Shown: positions 34,300 through 44,371, counted from the first letter of the stretch. The stretch: 54,403 nt of DNA from Thiomonas sp. (GCA_027311065.1 DAICZP010000139.1:1-54403); one strand, 5' to 3'. Notes: generated by a model not told the origin, from the letters alone. Numbers and translations: made by a program.

Positions 34300-35721
34300 A
34301 TGCGTTTTTTTGACGAGATGTGCGATGCAGCCGGCACAGTGCGCGGGCATTATGCGCCGTACGAAGGCTGGCTGAAACATCAGCCAGCCGATGTGATGCA
34401 GGCCAAACGTGATGAAGCCGAATTGATATTCCGGCGGGTTGGCATCACTTTTGCCGTTTATGGCGACGACGCCGGCACCGAACGTCTCATTCCCTTCGAC
34501 CTCATTCCGCGCATCATTCCCGCGTCGGAATGGACGACCCTGCAAGCGGGACTGGTGCAAAGGGTCGGCGCCTTGAACCGCTTCATTCACGACATCTACC
34601 ACGGACAGGACATCCTTCGCGCGGGGATCGTGCCGCGCGAGATGGTGTCGGGGAACAAGCAGTTCCGGCCCGAGATGATGGGTTTGAACCTGCCGCATCA
34701 GGTGTACGCGCACATTGCGGGTGTCGACGTTGTGCGTGCCGCCAATGCAGATGGCCAAGGTCAGTATTACGTACTGGAAGACAACCTGCGCGTCCCGTCG
34801 GGGGTCAGCTACATGCTGGAGAACCGGCGCATGATGATGCGGCTGTTTCCCGACCTTTTTTCGCGCTACGCCATCGCTCCGGTTGCGCATTATCCGGACC
34901 TGTTGTTGCACACATTGCGCGAGGTCGCCCCGCAGGGCGTGGATGACCCGACCGTGGTGGTGCTGACGCCGGGGATGTACAACTCTGCATACTTCGAGCA
35001 TGCATTCCTCGCACAACAGATGGGGGTCGAACTGGTCGAGGGCGGTGATCTGTTCGTGAAGGACGAATTCGTGTACATGCGAACGACGCGCGGCCCGCAG
35101 CGTGTCGATGTCATCTACCGACGCATTGACGATGACTTCATCGACCCCCTGGTATTCCGCGCGGACTCCGCGCTGGGATGCGCAGGTCTGATGGATGCCT
35201 ATCGCGCAGGCAACATCAATCTGGCGAACGCCCTCGGTACCGGAGTGGCGGATGACAAGTCGATCTACCCGTACGTTCCGGCGATGATCGAGTTCTATCT
35301 CGGCGAAAAGCCCATTCTGACCAACGTTCCCACATACCAGTGCCGCGAACCCGAAGCGCTGGCCTACGTGCTGGCGCACTTGCACGAGCTGGTTGTCAAG
35401 GAGGTGCATGGCGCCGGCGGCTACGGCATGCTGGTCGGTCCGGCCGCCAGCCGTGCCGAAATCGCGTCCTTCGCGGAACGGCTCCGTGCAGCGCCTGCAG
35501 GCTACATCGCGCAGCCCACGCTGGCACTGTCGACCTGCCCTACGTACGTCGAGTCGGGCATCGCCCCCCGCCACATCGACTTGCGCCCGTTTGTCCTGTC
35601 TGGTCGCAGCGTCGCACTCGTTCCTGGCGGACTCACCCGCGTCGCGCTCGGCGAGGGCTCGCTGGTCGTCAACTCCTCCCAGGGTGGCGGCACGAAAGAT
35701 ACCTGGGTTCTCGAGCGCTGA
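34300..35721 (+). CDS. Circularly permuted type 2 ATP-grasp protein
   Basis: 473 residues from the ATG at 34300, which gives the family start MRFFDEMCDAAGTVRGHY. Key motifs: YYVLEDNLRVPSGVSYMLEN (about 156-175), VVLTPGMYNSAYFEHAFLA, LANALGTGVADDKSIYPYVP, KEVHGAGGYGMLVGP and RHIDLRPFVLSG. Permuted ATP-grasp enzymes are predicted to join carboxylates to amines through acyl phosphates (peptide ligases). First gene of a five-gene run with alpha-E and transglutaminase genes, the context from which a peptide synthesis or modification system has been predicted. Substrates are unknown. Confidence 0.88.
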   Translation: MRFFDEMCDAAGTVRGHYAPYEGWLKHQPADVMQAKRDEAELIFRRVGITFAVYGDDAGTERLIPFDLIPRIIPASEWTTLQAGLVQRVGALNRFIHDIYHGQDILRAGIVPREMVSGNKQFRPEMMGLNLPHQVYAHIAGVDVVRAANADGQGQYYVLEDNLRVPSGVSYMLENRRMMMRLFPDLFSRYAIAPVAHYPDLLLHTLREVAPQGVDDPTVVVLTPGMYNSAYFEHAFLAQQMGVELVEGGDLFVKDEFVYMRTTRGPQRVDVIYRRIDDDFIDPLVFRADSALGCAGLMDAYRAGNINLANALGTGVADDKSIYPYVPAMIEFYLGEKPILTNVPTYQCREPEALAYVLAHLHELVVKEVHGAGGYGMLVGPAASRAEIASFAERLRAAPAGYIAQPTLALSTCPTYVESGIAPRHIDLRPFVLSGRSVALVPGGLTRVALGEGSLVVNSSQGGGTKDTWVLER

Positions 35722-35756
35722 AGCGCTGCCCGCGCCCCCGACTGGAAACCCGCACC

Positions 35757-36701
35757 ATGCTCAGCCGCACTGCCGATCACCTGTTCTGGATGGCCCGCTA
35801 CACCGAGCGCGCGGAGAACACCGCGCGTATGCTCGATGTACAAGTGCAGCACGAATTGCTGCAGCAATCACGGAGCGATGCCGGCAGTGGATGGGCCGCA
35901 GTGCTGGGGCTGTCCGAGTTGAGCGCCGACTACCGCGCGCGTCATGGCGATGTCACCGCGCGGCGCGTGCTGGACTACATGGTCCGGGATCCGGAAAACC
36001 CGTCGTCGATTTTCAGCTGCCTGCGAGCGGCTCGCGAAAGTGCACGTGCGGTACGCGGCGCCATCACGACCGAGACCTGGGAAACGGTCAATCAGACCTG
36101 GCTTGAACTGATGCGCATGTTGCACCAGCCGCTGCACGATCCAGGCGCACTGTTCGAGTGGGTCAAGTATCGTTCGCACCTCACGCGCGGGGTCACCGCG
36201 GACACCATGCTGCGCGACGAGGCGTTTCACTTTTTGCGTCTTGGCACGCTGATCGAGCGTGCCGACAACACCGCACGTCTGCTTGACGTGAAGTTTCATG
36301 CCCCTCAGGTGGAACAGGCCCAGACTGCCGAGGCACGGATGCAGGAGCAGGATTTCTACCACTGGTCGGGCGTACTGAGGTCGGTGTCGGGCTTCGAGAT
36401 CTACCGCAAGTTCTATCGCTATGCCATCACCCCGGAACGCGTGGTCGAGCTGCTGATTCTGCGGCCTGACATGCCACGCTCGCTGGCGGCGTGCACCATG
36501 GACATCATCGACACGCTGACCAAGGTGGCCAACCCGCAGTCAGCCGATACGCTGCGCAGCGCCGGCATGCTCGATGCCGAGTTGCGTTACGGTCGCATCG
36601 ACGACATCATGGCCACGGGGCTGCACGCTTACCTCACGCGCTTTCTGTTGCGTATCAACGATCTGGCCAGCCGCATCAGCCAGGATTTTCTCGCCGCGTG
36701 A
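35757..36701 (+). CDS. Alpha-E domain protein
   Basis: 314 residues, all-helical. The start MLSRTADHLFWMARYTERAE is diagnostic, with a repeated helical unit RLGTLIERADNTARLLDVKF near residue 160-180. Alpha-E domains occur only with permuted ATP-grasp enzymes in operons or fusions, and probably act as partner subunits. It lies 35 bp after the ATP-grasp gene. The fusion at 40149 in the same cluster supports direct contact between the two domains. Confidence 0.88.
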   Translation: MLSRTADHLFWMARYTERAENTARMLDVQVQHELLQQSRSDAGSGWAAVLGLSELSADYRARHGDVTARRVLDYMVRDPENPSSIFSCLRAARESARAVRGAITTETWETVNQTWLELMRMLHQPLHDPGALFEWVKYRSHLTRGVTADTMLRDEAFHFLRLGTLIERADNTARLLDVKFHAPQVEQAQTAEARMQEQDFYHWSGVLRSVSGFEIYRKFYRYAITPERVVELLILRPDMPRSLAACTMDIIDTLTKVANPQSADTLRSAGMLDAELRYGRIDDIMATGLHAYLTRFLLRINDLASRISQDFLAA

Positions 36702-36786
36702 AACGCGGTCGCCGCCCCAGACGGTCAAACGCCGGACACTGTCCAGATCCCGTCTTCTCCCGCCTTCATTTGCGTCCCGATCCCGC

Positions 36787-39700
36787 ATGTCGATCCACGT
36801 TGCCCTGACCCATGTCACTCGCTACCGCTTCGATCGCGCGGTGAACCTTTCCCCGCATGTGGTGCGACTGCGGCCGGCGCCGCACACCCGCAGCCGCGTA
36901 CTGTCCTATAGCTTGCGCATCGAGCCCGAGCTGCATTTCGTCAACTGGCAACAAGATGCTTTCGCCAATTACCTGGCGCGGGTGGCTTTTCCAGAGCGCA
37001 CGACGGAGCTCGTCGTCACGGTCGACCTCGTGGTCGAAATGGCGGTCTACAACCCGTTCGACTTTTTCCTTGCGCCCCAGGCTGAGCATGTGCCATTTGC
37101 ATATGATGCAGCGCTGCGCGCCGACCTCACCCCCTACCTCGCGCACGAACCGCTGACACCAAGGCTCGACGCACTGCTCAACAGCATCGACCGTCGCCGG
37201 CGCCGTACCGTCGACTTCCTCGTCGACGTCAATCAGCGTCTGCACGCGGAGGTGCGCTACCTGATCCGCCTGGAGCCGGGGGTCCAGAGCCCGGAGCAGA
37301 CACTTGAACGCGGCAGTGGCTCATGCCGTGACAGCGCCTGGCTGCTGGTGCAACTTCTGCGCCACCTCGGCCTCGCGGCACGTTTCGTTTCCGGCTACCT
37401 GATCCAGCTCACCGCCGACGTCAAGCCGCTCGAAGGTCCGAGTGGTGCGGCGCAGGATTTCACCGACCTGCACGCGTGGTGCGAGGTCTACCTGCCGGGC
37501 GCCGGGTGGATCGGTCTCGACCCCACGTCCGGCCTGTTTGCGGGCGAAGGCCATATTCCCCTGGCTTGCACGCCCCAGCCTGCTGGCGCCGCTCCCGTCG
37601 AGGGTGCGGTCGATGCTTGCGAGGTCGTGTTCGATCACGAGATGCGAATTACCCGCTTGCGCGAATCGCCACGCGTGACCCTGCCATACCGCGAGGAGCA
37701 GTGGCAGCACGTGTTGGAGCTGGGGGCGCAAGTTGACGAGCGGCTGCGCGCCGGCGATGTCCGGCTGACGCAGGGCGGCGAGCCGACGTTCGTCGCGCCC
37801 GGTGACCCGGATGCTCCGGAATGGAATACCGACGCCATCGGTCCCACCAAGCGCGGCTACGCCGCAGCGTTGATTGGGCGGCTGGCGGCGCGTTACGGCT
37901 CCGGCGGCTTTCTTCACTTCGGGCAGGGAAAGTGGTATCCGGGCGAGCAACTGCCGCGCTGGGCGCTGACAGCCGTCTGGCGCCGCGACGGACAGCCCTG
38001 CTGGCATGATCCGCGGCTGTTCGCGGACGAGCGCGCAAGTGGGAGCGCCACTCCTGAGGACGCGCGCATGTTCATGCTTGCGCTCGTGGATGCCCTGGGC
38101 GTCGAACCCAGGCATGTGTGCGAGGGTTACGAAGACACCTGGTACTACCTGTGGCGCGAACGACGGCTTCCAGTGAACGTCGATCCTTTCGACTCGCGGG
38201 TCGAAGATGAGCTTGAGCGCGCGCGTCTGCGCAAGGTGTTCGAGCAGGGGCTGCGCAAGGTCATCGGTTACGTGTTGCCACTTCGTCGCGACGCCGGCGT
38301 GCCGACGCGGCGTGATGGACGCTGGGTCTCCGGGCCCTGGTTCATGCGCGACGGGCGTCTTTACCTCATTCCGGGGGATTCGGCGATGGGCTGGCGGTTG
38401 CCGCTCGACACCCTGCCCTGGGCGCGCGAGTCGGAGCGCCAGTTCGACATTCCCCCGGACCCGTTTTCGAGTTTTCCACCGCTGGCACCGGCGTCGCGCT
38501 TGCGCGTGCGCGACCAACCCCTGGACGCAGCCGGCGCCTCGGTGCCGCGGGGCCTGCCCGAAGCAGTCCCGGAGCGGTTCAGCTCGGCGGGTTCCACGAT
38601 ACGCACTGCCCTTTGCGTCGAAGTACGCGATGGTGTGCTGCATGTGTTCATGCCCCCGCTGGCCAGCGCCGATGACTACCTCGATCTGCTCGCGGCGGTG
38701 GAGGTGACGGCGCAGCGGCTGCGCGCTGCCATCGTTCTGGAGGGTTACCCGCCTCCGCGCGACCCGCGCCTCGAGCAACTGCAAGTGACTCCCGATCCGG
38801 GGGTCATCGAGGTCAACATTCATCCGGCGCATGACTGGGAGCAATTGGTCGAACACACCGAATTCCTGTATCAAGCCGCGTTCGAGACCCGGCTCGGTGC
38901 GGAGAAGTTTCAGCTTGACGGCCGTCACACCGGGACCGGCGGCGGCAACCACGTGGTGCTCGGGGGCGCCACCCCTGCCGACAGCCCGTTCCTTCGCCGC
39001 CCCGACCTCCTCGCCAGCCTCATTGCCTATTGGCACAATCACCCGAGTCTGAGTTACCTGTTCAGTGGTCTGTTTCTAGGCCCGAGCAGCCAGGCGCCAC
39101 GTCTTGACGAGGCACGCGACGATCAGGTGTACGAGCTTGAGATCGCGCTGGCAGAATTGCGTGCGAACCGCGTTCCGCCGGACGGCGAAGTGCCGCCGTG
39201 GCTGATTGATCGAAGCCTGCGCAACCTTCTCATCGACGTCACCGGCAACACCCACCGCGCCGAGTTCTGCATCGACAAGCTCTACAGTCCCGATAGCGCG
39301 ACCGGACGACTGGGTCTGCTCGAACTGCGCGCTGTCGAGATGCCCCCGCATGCGCGCATGAGTGTCGTCCAGCAGTTGCTGCTGCGAGCCCTGGTGGCGC
39401 GTTTCTGGGAGCAGCCTTACGAGGCACGTCTGCAGCGTTGGGGCAATGCGCTGCACGACCGTTTCATGTTGCCCACGTTCATCGCCATGGATTTCGAGGA
39501 CGTGCTGGACGAGCTTCGTCAGTGCGGATTCGGTTTTGACGACGCCTGGTTCGCGCCGCATTTTGCGTTCCGGTTTCCGCTACTTGGAGACCGTGCGGTG
39601 CGCGGCGTGCAGCTTGAACTGCGCATGGCGCTGGAGCCATGGCACGTGCTGGGCGAAGAGGGTTCGGCCGGCGGGACCGTGCGCTATGTGGACTCTTCGC

Positions 39701-40113
39701 TGGAGCGTCTCGAACTCAAGGTCAGCGGCCTGACCGATCATCGTCATGTCGTCACCGTGAATGGTCGCGCGGCGCCGCTGCAGCCGACCGGGCGCACCGG
39801 CGAGTATGTGTGCGGGGTCCGGTATCGCGCGTGGCAGGTGCCCTCGGCGCTGCATCCGGCGATCGGGGTGCACGCCCCGCTGACCTTCGATCTCGTCGAT
39901 ACCTGGGCGCAACGTTCGCTCGGCGGATGCCGCTACCACGTCATGCACCCAGGAGGGCGCAGCTACGAGACGTTTCCGGTCAATGCCTACGAAGCCGAGA
40001 GCCGCCGGATGGCGCGGTTCGAGCGCATCGGGCATACACCAGGGCGTATGGTGGTGGCGCCGTGCCGACCCAGCCTGGAGTTTCCTTCCACGCTGGATCT
40101 GCGCCGGCGCTGA
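36787..40113 (+). CDS. Transglutaminase-like protein fused to DUF2126
   Basis: 1108 residues from the ATG at 36787; the longer frame overlaps the alpha-E gene. Residues 1-90 are the bacterial transglutaminase N-terminal beta domain. The transglutaminase core follows with the triad C180 (ERGSGSCRDSAW), H229 (TDLHAWCEVY) and D245 (IGLDPTSG). From about 325 (VRLTQGGEPTFV) to the end runs DUF2126. There is no signal peptide, so it is probably cytoplasmic. The core can cleave or join amide bonds; in this cluster it may hydrolyse or cross-link the product of the ATP-grasp ligase. Function unproven. Confidence 0.88.
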   Translation: MSIHVALTHVTRYRFDRAVNLSPHVVRLRPAPHTRSRVLSYSLRIEPELHFVNWQQDAFANYLARVAFPERTTELVVTVDLVVEMAVYNPFDFFLAPQAEHVPFAYDAALRADLTPYLAHEPLTPRLDALLNSIDRRRRRTVDFLVDVNQRLHAEVRYLIRLEPGVQSPEQTLERGSGSCRDSAWLLVQLLRHLGLAARFVSGYLIQLTADVKPLEGPSGAAQDFTDLHAWCEVYLPGAGWIGLDPTSGLFAGEGHIPLACTPQPAGAAPVEGAVDACEVVFDHEMRITRLRESPRVTLPYREEQWQHVLELGAQVDERLRAGDVRLTQGGEPTFVAPGDPDAPEWNTDAIGPTKRGYAAALIGRLAARYGSGGFLHFGQGKWYPGEQLPRWALTAVWRRDGQPCWHDPRLFADERASGSATPEDARMFMLALVDALGVEPRHVCEGYEDTWYYLWRERRLPVNVDPFDSRVEDELERARLRKVFEQGLRKVIGYVLPLRRDAGVPTRRDGRWVSGPWFMRDGRLYLIPGDSAMGWRLPLDTLPWARESERQFDIPPDPFSSFPPLAPASRLRVRDQPLDAAGASVPRGLPEAVPERFSSAGSTIRTALCVEVRDGVLHVFMPPLASADDYLDLLAAVEVTAQRLRAAIVLEGYPPPRDPRLEQLQVTPDPGVIEVNIHPAHDWEQLVEHTEFLYQAAFETRLGAEKFQLDGRHTGTGGGNHVVLGGATPADSPFLRRPDLLASLIAYWHNHPSLSYLFSGLFLGPSSQAPRLDEARDDQVYELEIALAELRANRVPPDGEVPPWLIDRSLRNLLIDVTGNTHRAEFCIDKLYSPDSATGRLGLLELRAVEMPPHARMSVVQQLLLRALVARFWEQPYEARLQRWGNALHDRFMLPTFIAMDFEDVLDELRQCGFGFDDAWFAPHFAFRFPLLGDRAVRGVQLELRMALEPWHVLGEEGSAGGTVRYVDSSLERLELKVSGLTDHRHVVTVNGRAAPLQPTGRTGEYVCGVRYRAWQVPSALHPAIGVHAPLTFDLVDTWAQRSLGGCRYHVMHPGGRSYETFPVNAYEAESRRMARFERIGHTPGRMVVAPCRPSLEFPSTLDLRRR

Positions 40114-40148
40114 ACGCGGCTCGCGTGGCGCGTGCCACAATCACCGGC

Positions 40149-42704
40149 ATGGCAAGTCTGTTCCCCTATGAATCCGGTGCCCGGCTGAGCGCACTGGCCC
40201 GCGATCTGGCGGCGCCGGTGCCGGCCGGCCATTGGGATGTGCTGCGCGGCACCTCCTCCGACGGTCGCGGCGGAGGACCCTTGCGCGGCTGTTGGGAGCG
40301 GTTTTTCGACCTCCTTGGTGGCGACGGTTTCGATGAGTTGGACGCGCGTGAGGCCAGCCTGCGCCAGCACATTCTTGACGACGGTGTCACCTACAACGTG
40401 CATGGTGACAGCGAGCGCGCCGCGCGCAACTGGTCCGTTGATCTGTTTCCGCTGATCGTCGATGCCGCTGACTGGGCCCGCATCGCTGCCGGCGCTGCCC
40501 AGCGCGCCGCGCTGCTTGACGGCATTCTGCGCGATGTCTATTGCGGCGAACAGCATGTGTTGGCGCGCGGCCTGCTGCCGGCCGCGCTGGTGCACGGTCA
40601 TCCCGGCTACCTGCGTGCGCTGCACGGCCACCGCCCGCCAGGTGACGTCTGGTTGCACGTGGCGGCATTCGATCTCGCCTGTGGTCCCGACGGCATCTGG
40701 CGCGTGATCAATCAGCGCGTCCAGGCGCCCAGCGGGTTGGGTTATCTGCTGCAGAACCGGCTGCTGGTGTCGCGTCTTTTCCCCGATGCCTTCGCTGCGC
40801 TGCGCGTGCAACGCCTGGCCGCCAGCTACCGCCTGTTGATGGACAACCTCCAACGCCTGGCGCCCGGCGACGGCGCGCCGCGTGTGGTCCTTCTTACGCC
40901 CGGCCCGTACAGCGAAACGTATTTTGAACAGGTATTTCTTGCGCGCTACCTCGGCATCACGCTGGCCGAGGGCAGCGACCTCACGGTACGCGAGGATCGG
41001 CTTTACCTGAAGACGGTGCGTGGACTGGAGCCGGTGCACGCGGTGCTGCGCCGACTCGACGACAGTTTCTGCGACCCGCTGGAGCTACGCCCGGATTCCA
41101 TGTTGGGGATTGCCGGTCTGCTGCAGGCCGTGCGTGCTGGCAATGTGCTGCTCGCCAACGCGCTCGGAGCCGGCTTCCTTGAGTCGCCGGCACTGCAAGG
41201 TTTTCTGCCCAAGCTGTGCCTGTCGCTGCGAGGCGAGGAGTTGTTGTTGCCATCGCTTCCGAGTTGGTGGTGTGGCGAGGCCGGCGTGTGCCGGGCTCCG
41301 CTGGAGGATTTGCGCAACTGGGTGGTCAAGCCAGTGCATGCCGAGTGCGGCTTCGATGCCACGGTGATGGCCAGCATCGATGCCAACGATCTCCCGTCCT
41401 GGCGTGCGCGGGTGCTGGAGCAGCCCGATGAAGTGACGCTGCAACGCTACATGCCGTTGCCGCAGGTCCCGGTATGGCGCGATGGGCGCATGGGCGCGCG
41501 CGCCGCGATGTTGCGCGTGTATGCGCTCGCCGATGGCAATGGTGGCTGGCGTGTGCTCCCCGGCGGACTGGTTCGCACCGCCACGCACGGCGGAAACACC
41601 GTGTCGATGCAGCACGGCGGCAGCAGTCAGGACGCCTGGGTCATCACCGGAGAGGCGGTGGATGCATCGACGCTGCTGCCGGCGCCCATGCGTCCGCAGG
41701 ATGTGATCGCGCGGCACCGTGTCGTCACCAGCCGCGCTGCCGAAAATCTGTTCTGGGCTGGGCGTTACTGCGAGCGGGCTGAACACGCGGCGCGGCTGGC
41801 GCAGTTGACGCTGCGGGCGATCGCCGAGGACGACGATCTCAGGGCCGGCCCCGGCGCCATGTTGGACACGTGGTGCCGAGAGGCGGCCCTCGTTTCCGCC
41901 GAATCGCCGCCGCTGACCAACAACCGCAGCGCATTCGCGCGCAGCGTGGTCGAGGGGCTGGAGCAAGGCGCGCACGCCGGCGGCCTGCTGCAAAGCCTGC
42001 GTGCCATGGGACACGCCGCGGCGCAGGTGCGTGAGCGCCTGGGCGGCGAGCATCGCCAATGGATCGCGTCGGCAACGGCGTTGCGTCTGATGCCGAATGC
42101 GACAGGGCGTGAGGCGCCGAGCGCCCTGCAGGCGTTGCAGGGTCTCGAGCGACTGAGCGAGCTGCTCGGCGCCATCACTGGCGCGCAGACCGACCGCATG
42201 ACACGTGACGACGGCTGGCGTCTGCTCAGCATCGGGCGTCACATCGAGCGTCTGACCCTGCTTGGCGAAGCGCTACGGGTGGCCTTCGCCAGTGGCGGCG
42301 TGCATGCCGACAGCGGCTTCAACCATTTGTTGGCACTGTTCGACAGCACCATCACCTACCGCGCGCTCTACCAAAAGCGCCTGGAAGTTCCGCCGCTGCT
42401 CGATTTGCTGATGCTCGACCGCGAGAATCCCCGCAGTCTGGGCTGGGTGGCACAGACGCTGATCGCGCGCATACGCAAGCTGCCAGGGCGGCGCGAGGAC
42501 ATCGACGAGTTGCTCGAGATGGCACCCGATCCCGACGGCTGGCAGCTGACCGAGCTTTGCGCACACGGGCAGGACGGGCGTCATGCCTGGCTCGAGAACA
42601 GCCTGGCAAACGCGGTGCAAGGCGCCTACCGGATTTCCGACGAAATCAGTCTGCGCTACTTCGCGCATGCGGCCGCGCCGGCGCGCTCGCTGGGTGGCTA
42701 TTGA
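40149..42704 (+). CDS. Fused permuted ATP-grasp / alpha-E protein
   Basis: 851 residues. Residues 1-505 are a second permuted ATP-grasp domain (VINQRVQAPSGLGYLLQN, LLTPGPYSETYFEQVFLARY, VKPVHAECGFDATV, MLRVYALADGNG). From about 525 (TSRAAENLFWAGRYCERAEH) the rest is an alpha-E domain. The equivalent first pair is two separate genes, so the fusion indicates that the two parts work as one complex. The ATP-grasp half differs from the first copy, with several loops replaced, so a different substrate is likely. It starts 35 bp after the transglutaminase-DUF2126 gene. Confidence 0.87.
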   Translation: MASLFPYESGARLSALARDLAAPVPAGHWDVLRGTSSDGRGGGPLRGCWERFFDLLGGDGFDELDAREASLRQHILDDGVTYNVHGDSERAARNWSVDLFPLIVDAADWARIAAGAAQRAALLDGILRDVYCGEQHVLARGLLPAALVHGHPGYLRALHGHRPPGDVWLHVAAFDLACGPDGIWRVINQRVQAPSGLGYLLQNRLLVSRLFPDAFAALRVQRLAASYRLLMDNLQRLAPGDGAPRVVLLTPGPYSETYFEQVFLARYLGITLAEGSDLTVREDRLYLKTVRGLEPVHAVLRRLDDSFCDPLELRPDSMLGIAGLLQAVRAGNVLLANALGAGFLESPALQGFLPKLCLSLRGEELLLPSLPSWWCGEAGVCRAPLEDLRNWVVKPVHAECGFDATVMASIDANDLPSWRARVLEQPDEVTLQRYMPLPQVPVWRDGRMGARAAMLRVYALADGNGGWRVLPGGLVRTATHGGNTVSMQHGGSSQDAWVITGEAVDASTLLPAPMRPQDVIARHRVVTSRAAENLFWAGRYCERAEHAARLAQLTLRAIAEDDDLRAGPGAMLDTWCREAALVSAESPPLTNNRSAFARSVVEGLEQGAHAGGLLQSLRAMGHAAAQVRERLGGEHRQWIASATALRLMPNATGREAPSALQALQGLERLSELLGAITGAQTDRMTRDDGWRLLSIGRHIERLTLLGEALRVAFASGGVHADSGFNHLLALFDSTITYRALYQKRLEVPPLLDLLMLDRENPRSLGWVAQTLIARIRKLPGRREDIDELLEMAPDPDGWQLTELCAHGQDGRHAWLENSLANAVQGAYRISDEISLRYFAHAAAPARSLGGY

Positions 42705-42714
42705 GGCCGATGCG

Positions 42715-43638
42715 ATGGACGACGCGCAACTGACCAGCCACGGTGTGTTGTACGAGGTACGCCATGACACGCGTTACGCCTACGAGACGTCGGTTGAGCT
42801 TGCCTACCACCTGGCCCACCTGCGGCCGTTGACCATACGCCGCGTGCAGGCGTGCGAGTATCACGACTGCCGGATCGACCCCGCCCCGGCACACAGCAGC
42901 AGCAGCGTCGACGTACTGGGAAATGTACGCCTGTATTTCTCCTGCTATGCCCCCCACCAGACGCTCGTGGTGAGCGCGCGCAGCCGTGTGCGGGTCCAGG
43001 CGCCCGCAGACCCGGACTGGGACGGCAGCGAGGCCTGGGAGTTTGTGCGCAACCGTCTCATCTACCGCGCCGGGCAGCCCGGCGAGCGCGCTGCGCAATT
43101 CGCATTCGGAAGTCATTTTGCGCCGCGTTTCGCCGACGCCGGCGACTACGCCGCACCCAGTTTTCCGCCTGGGCGGCCGCTGTTGCAGGGTGCCCTGGCG
43201 TTGATGCATCGCATTCATGCCGACTTCACCTATGACCCCGCGAGTACCGAGGCGCACACGCGAGCGCCGCAGGCGCTGCAGCTGCGTCACGGGGTTTGCC
43301 AGGACTACGCGCATGTCATGTTGTCGGCCTTGCGCAGCCTGGGGTTGGCCGCGCGGTACGTCAGCGGCTATTTGCGTTCGCGTCCGCCGCCGGGGCAGCA
43401 GCAGTTGGTCGGTGCCGACGCGTCGCACGCCTGGGTGGAGGTCTGGTGCCCGGCCAACGGCTGGGTCGAGTTCGACCCCACCAACAACCGTCGCCCGGCT
43501 GACGACTACGTGCGCCTTGCGCTGGGGCGCGACTTCGCCGACGTGTCGCCGCTGCGAGGGGTGATCCGCGGCGGTGGCGGCCATACGCTGGAGGTCGCCG
43601 TGCGCGTCAGCCCCGTGGGGACGCAAGTCACTGGGTGA
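42715..43638 (+). CDS. Transglutaminase-like protein
   Basis: 307 residues from the ATG at 42715, 10 bp after the fusion gene. N-terminal beta domain (LYEVRHDTRYAYETSVELAY), then the core with triad C195 (RHGVCQDYAHVM), H238 (DASHAWVEVW) and D254 (VEFDPTNN). No signal peptide. It is a compact version without DUF2126 and the last gene of the cluster. It presumably works with the ATP-grasp/alpha-E fusion as the larger transglutaminase works with the separate pair. Confidence 0.88.
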   Translation: MDDAQLTSHGVLYEVRHDTRYAYETSVELAYHLAHLRPLTIRRVQACEYHDCRIDPAPAHSSSSVDVLGNVRLYFSCYAPHQTLVVSARSRVRVQAPADPDWDGSEAWEFVRNRLIYRAGQPGERAAQFAFGSHFAPRFADAGDYAAPSFPPGRPLLQGALALMHRIHADFTYDPASTEAHTRAPQALQLRHGVCQDYAHVMLSALRSLGLAARYVSGYLRSRPPPGQQQLVGADASHAWVEVWCPANGWVEFDPTNNRRPADDYVRLALGRDFADVSPLRGVIRGGGGHTLEVAVRVSPVGTQVTG

Positions 43639-43751
43639 AAAGCCGCACACGGCGCGTGCTCTGTCGCGCTCATCGCTGACATTTGCGACGACGCGTACCA
43701 TCGGCCCCGCGATGACGACGCGTTGGCGATCGCACGTGCACGGAGCAAGAC

Positions 43752-44300
43752 ATGGCATTGAAGGCGACCATTTACAAGGCGGAGTTGCAACTCGCCGACA
43801 TGGACCGGAACCACTATGAGGATTTGGCACTCACCATTGCCCGCCACCCGTCGGAAACGGATGAGCGAATGATGGTGCGGGTGCTCATGTACGCGCTGTA
43901 CGCGCAGGAAGGAATCGCGCTCACAAAGGGCTTGTTCGACGTCGACGAGCCAGAAATCTGGGTGAAGGACCTGACCGGTGCGATCAAGCTGTGGATCGAT
44001 ATCGGTCAGCCCGACGAGGCGAGGCTGCGCAAGGCCTGCGGCCGTGCCGACCAGGTCGTCGTGGTCTGCCACGCCAGCAGCTGCGAGGTCTGGTGGAAGC
44101 AGATCGAGGGGCGCCTGACCCGTCTGCGCAACCTCACCGTGCTGCGCCTGCCAGCGGTGGCGGCGCAAGCGCTGGCAGCGCTGGCCGCGCGGACGATGCG
44201 ATTGCAATGTCTGGTGCAAGACGGTGCCATGACCCTCAGCACCGAGGCGATGGCGGTGGACATTGCGCTCGAGGCCCTCAAACGGGCGGCCGTCGGCTGA
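43752..44300 (+). CDS. YaeQ-family protein
   Basis: 182 residues, full length. YaeQ pattern: ALKATIYKAELQLADMDRNH, RHPSETDERMMVRVLMYALY and PEIWVKDLTGAIKLWIDIGQ. The fold is PD-(D/E)XK nuclease-like, with E and D residues in EPEIWVKD and LWIDIGQP at the expected place; a nuclease activity is not established. It is transcribed alone, 113 bp after the transglutaminase. Confidence 0.92.
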   Translation: MALKATIYKAELQLADMDRNHYEDLALTIARHPSETDERMMVRVLMYALYAQEGIALTKGLFDVDEPEIWVKDLTGAIKLWIDIGQPDEARLRKACGRADQVVVVCHASSCEVWWKQIEGRLTRLRNLTVLRLPAVAAQALAALAARTMRLQCLVQDGAMTLSTEAMAVDIALEALKRAAVG

Positions 44301-44371
44301 ACATGTTGTGCAAGCGGTGCGGTGGCATGGCTCCGCCCCGGCGCAAAATAGGTGGCTCCTGGCGATGGTGT

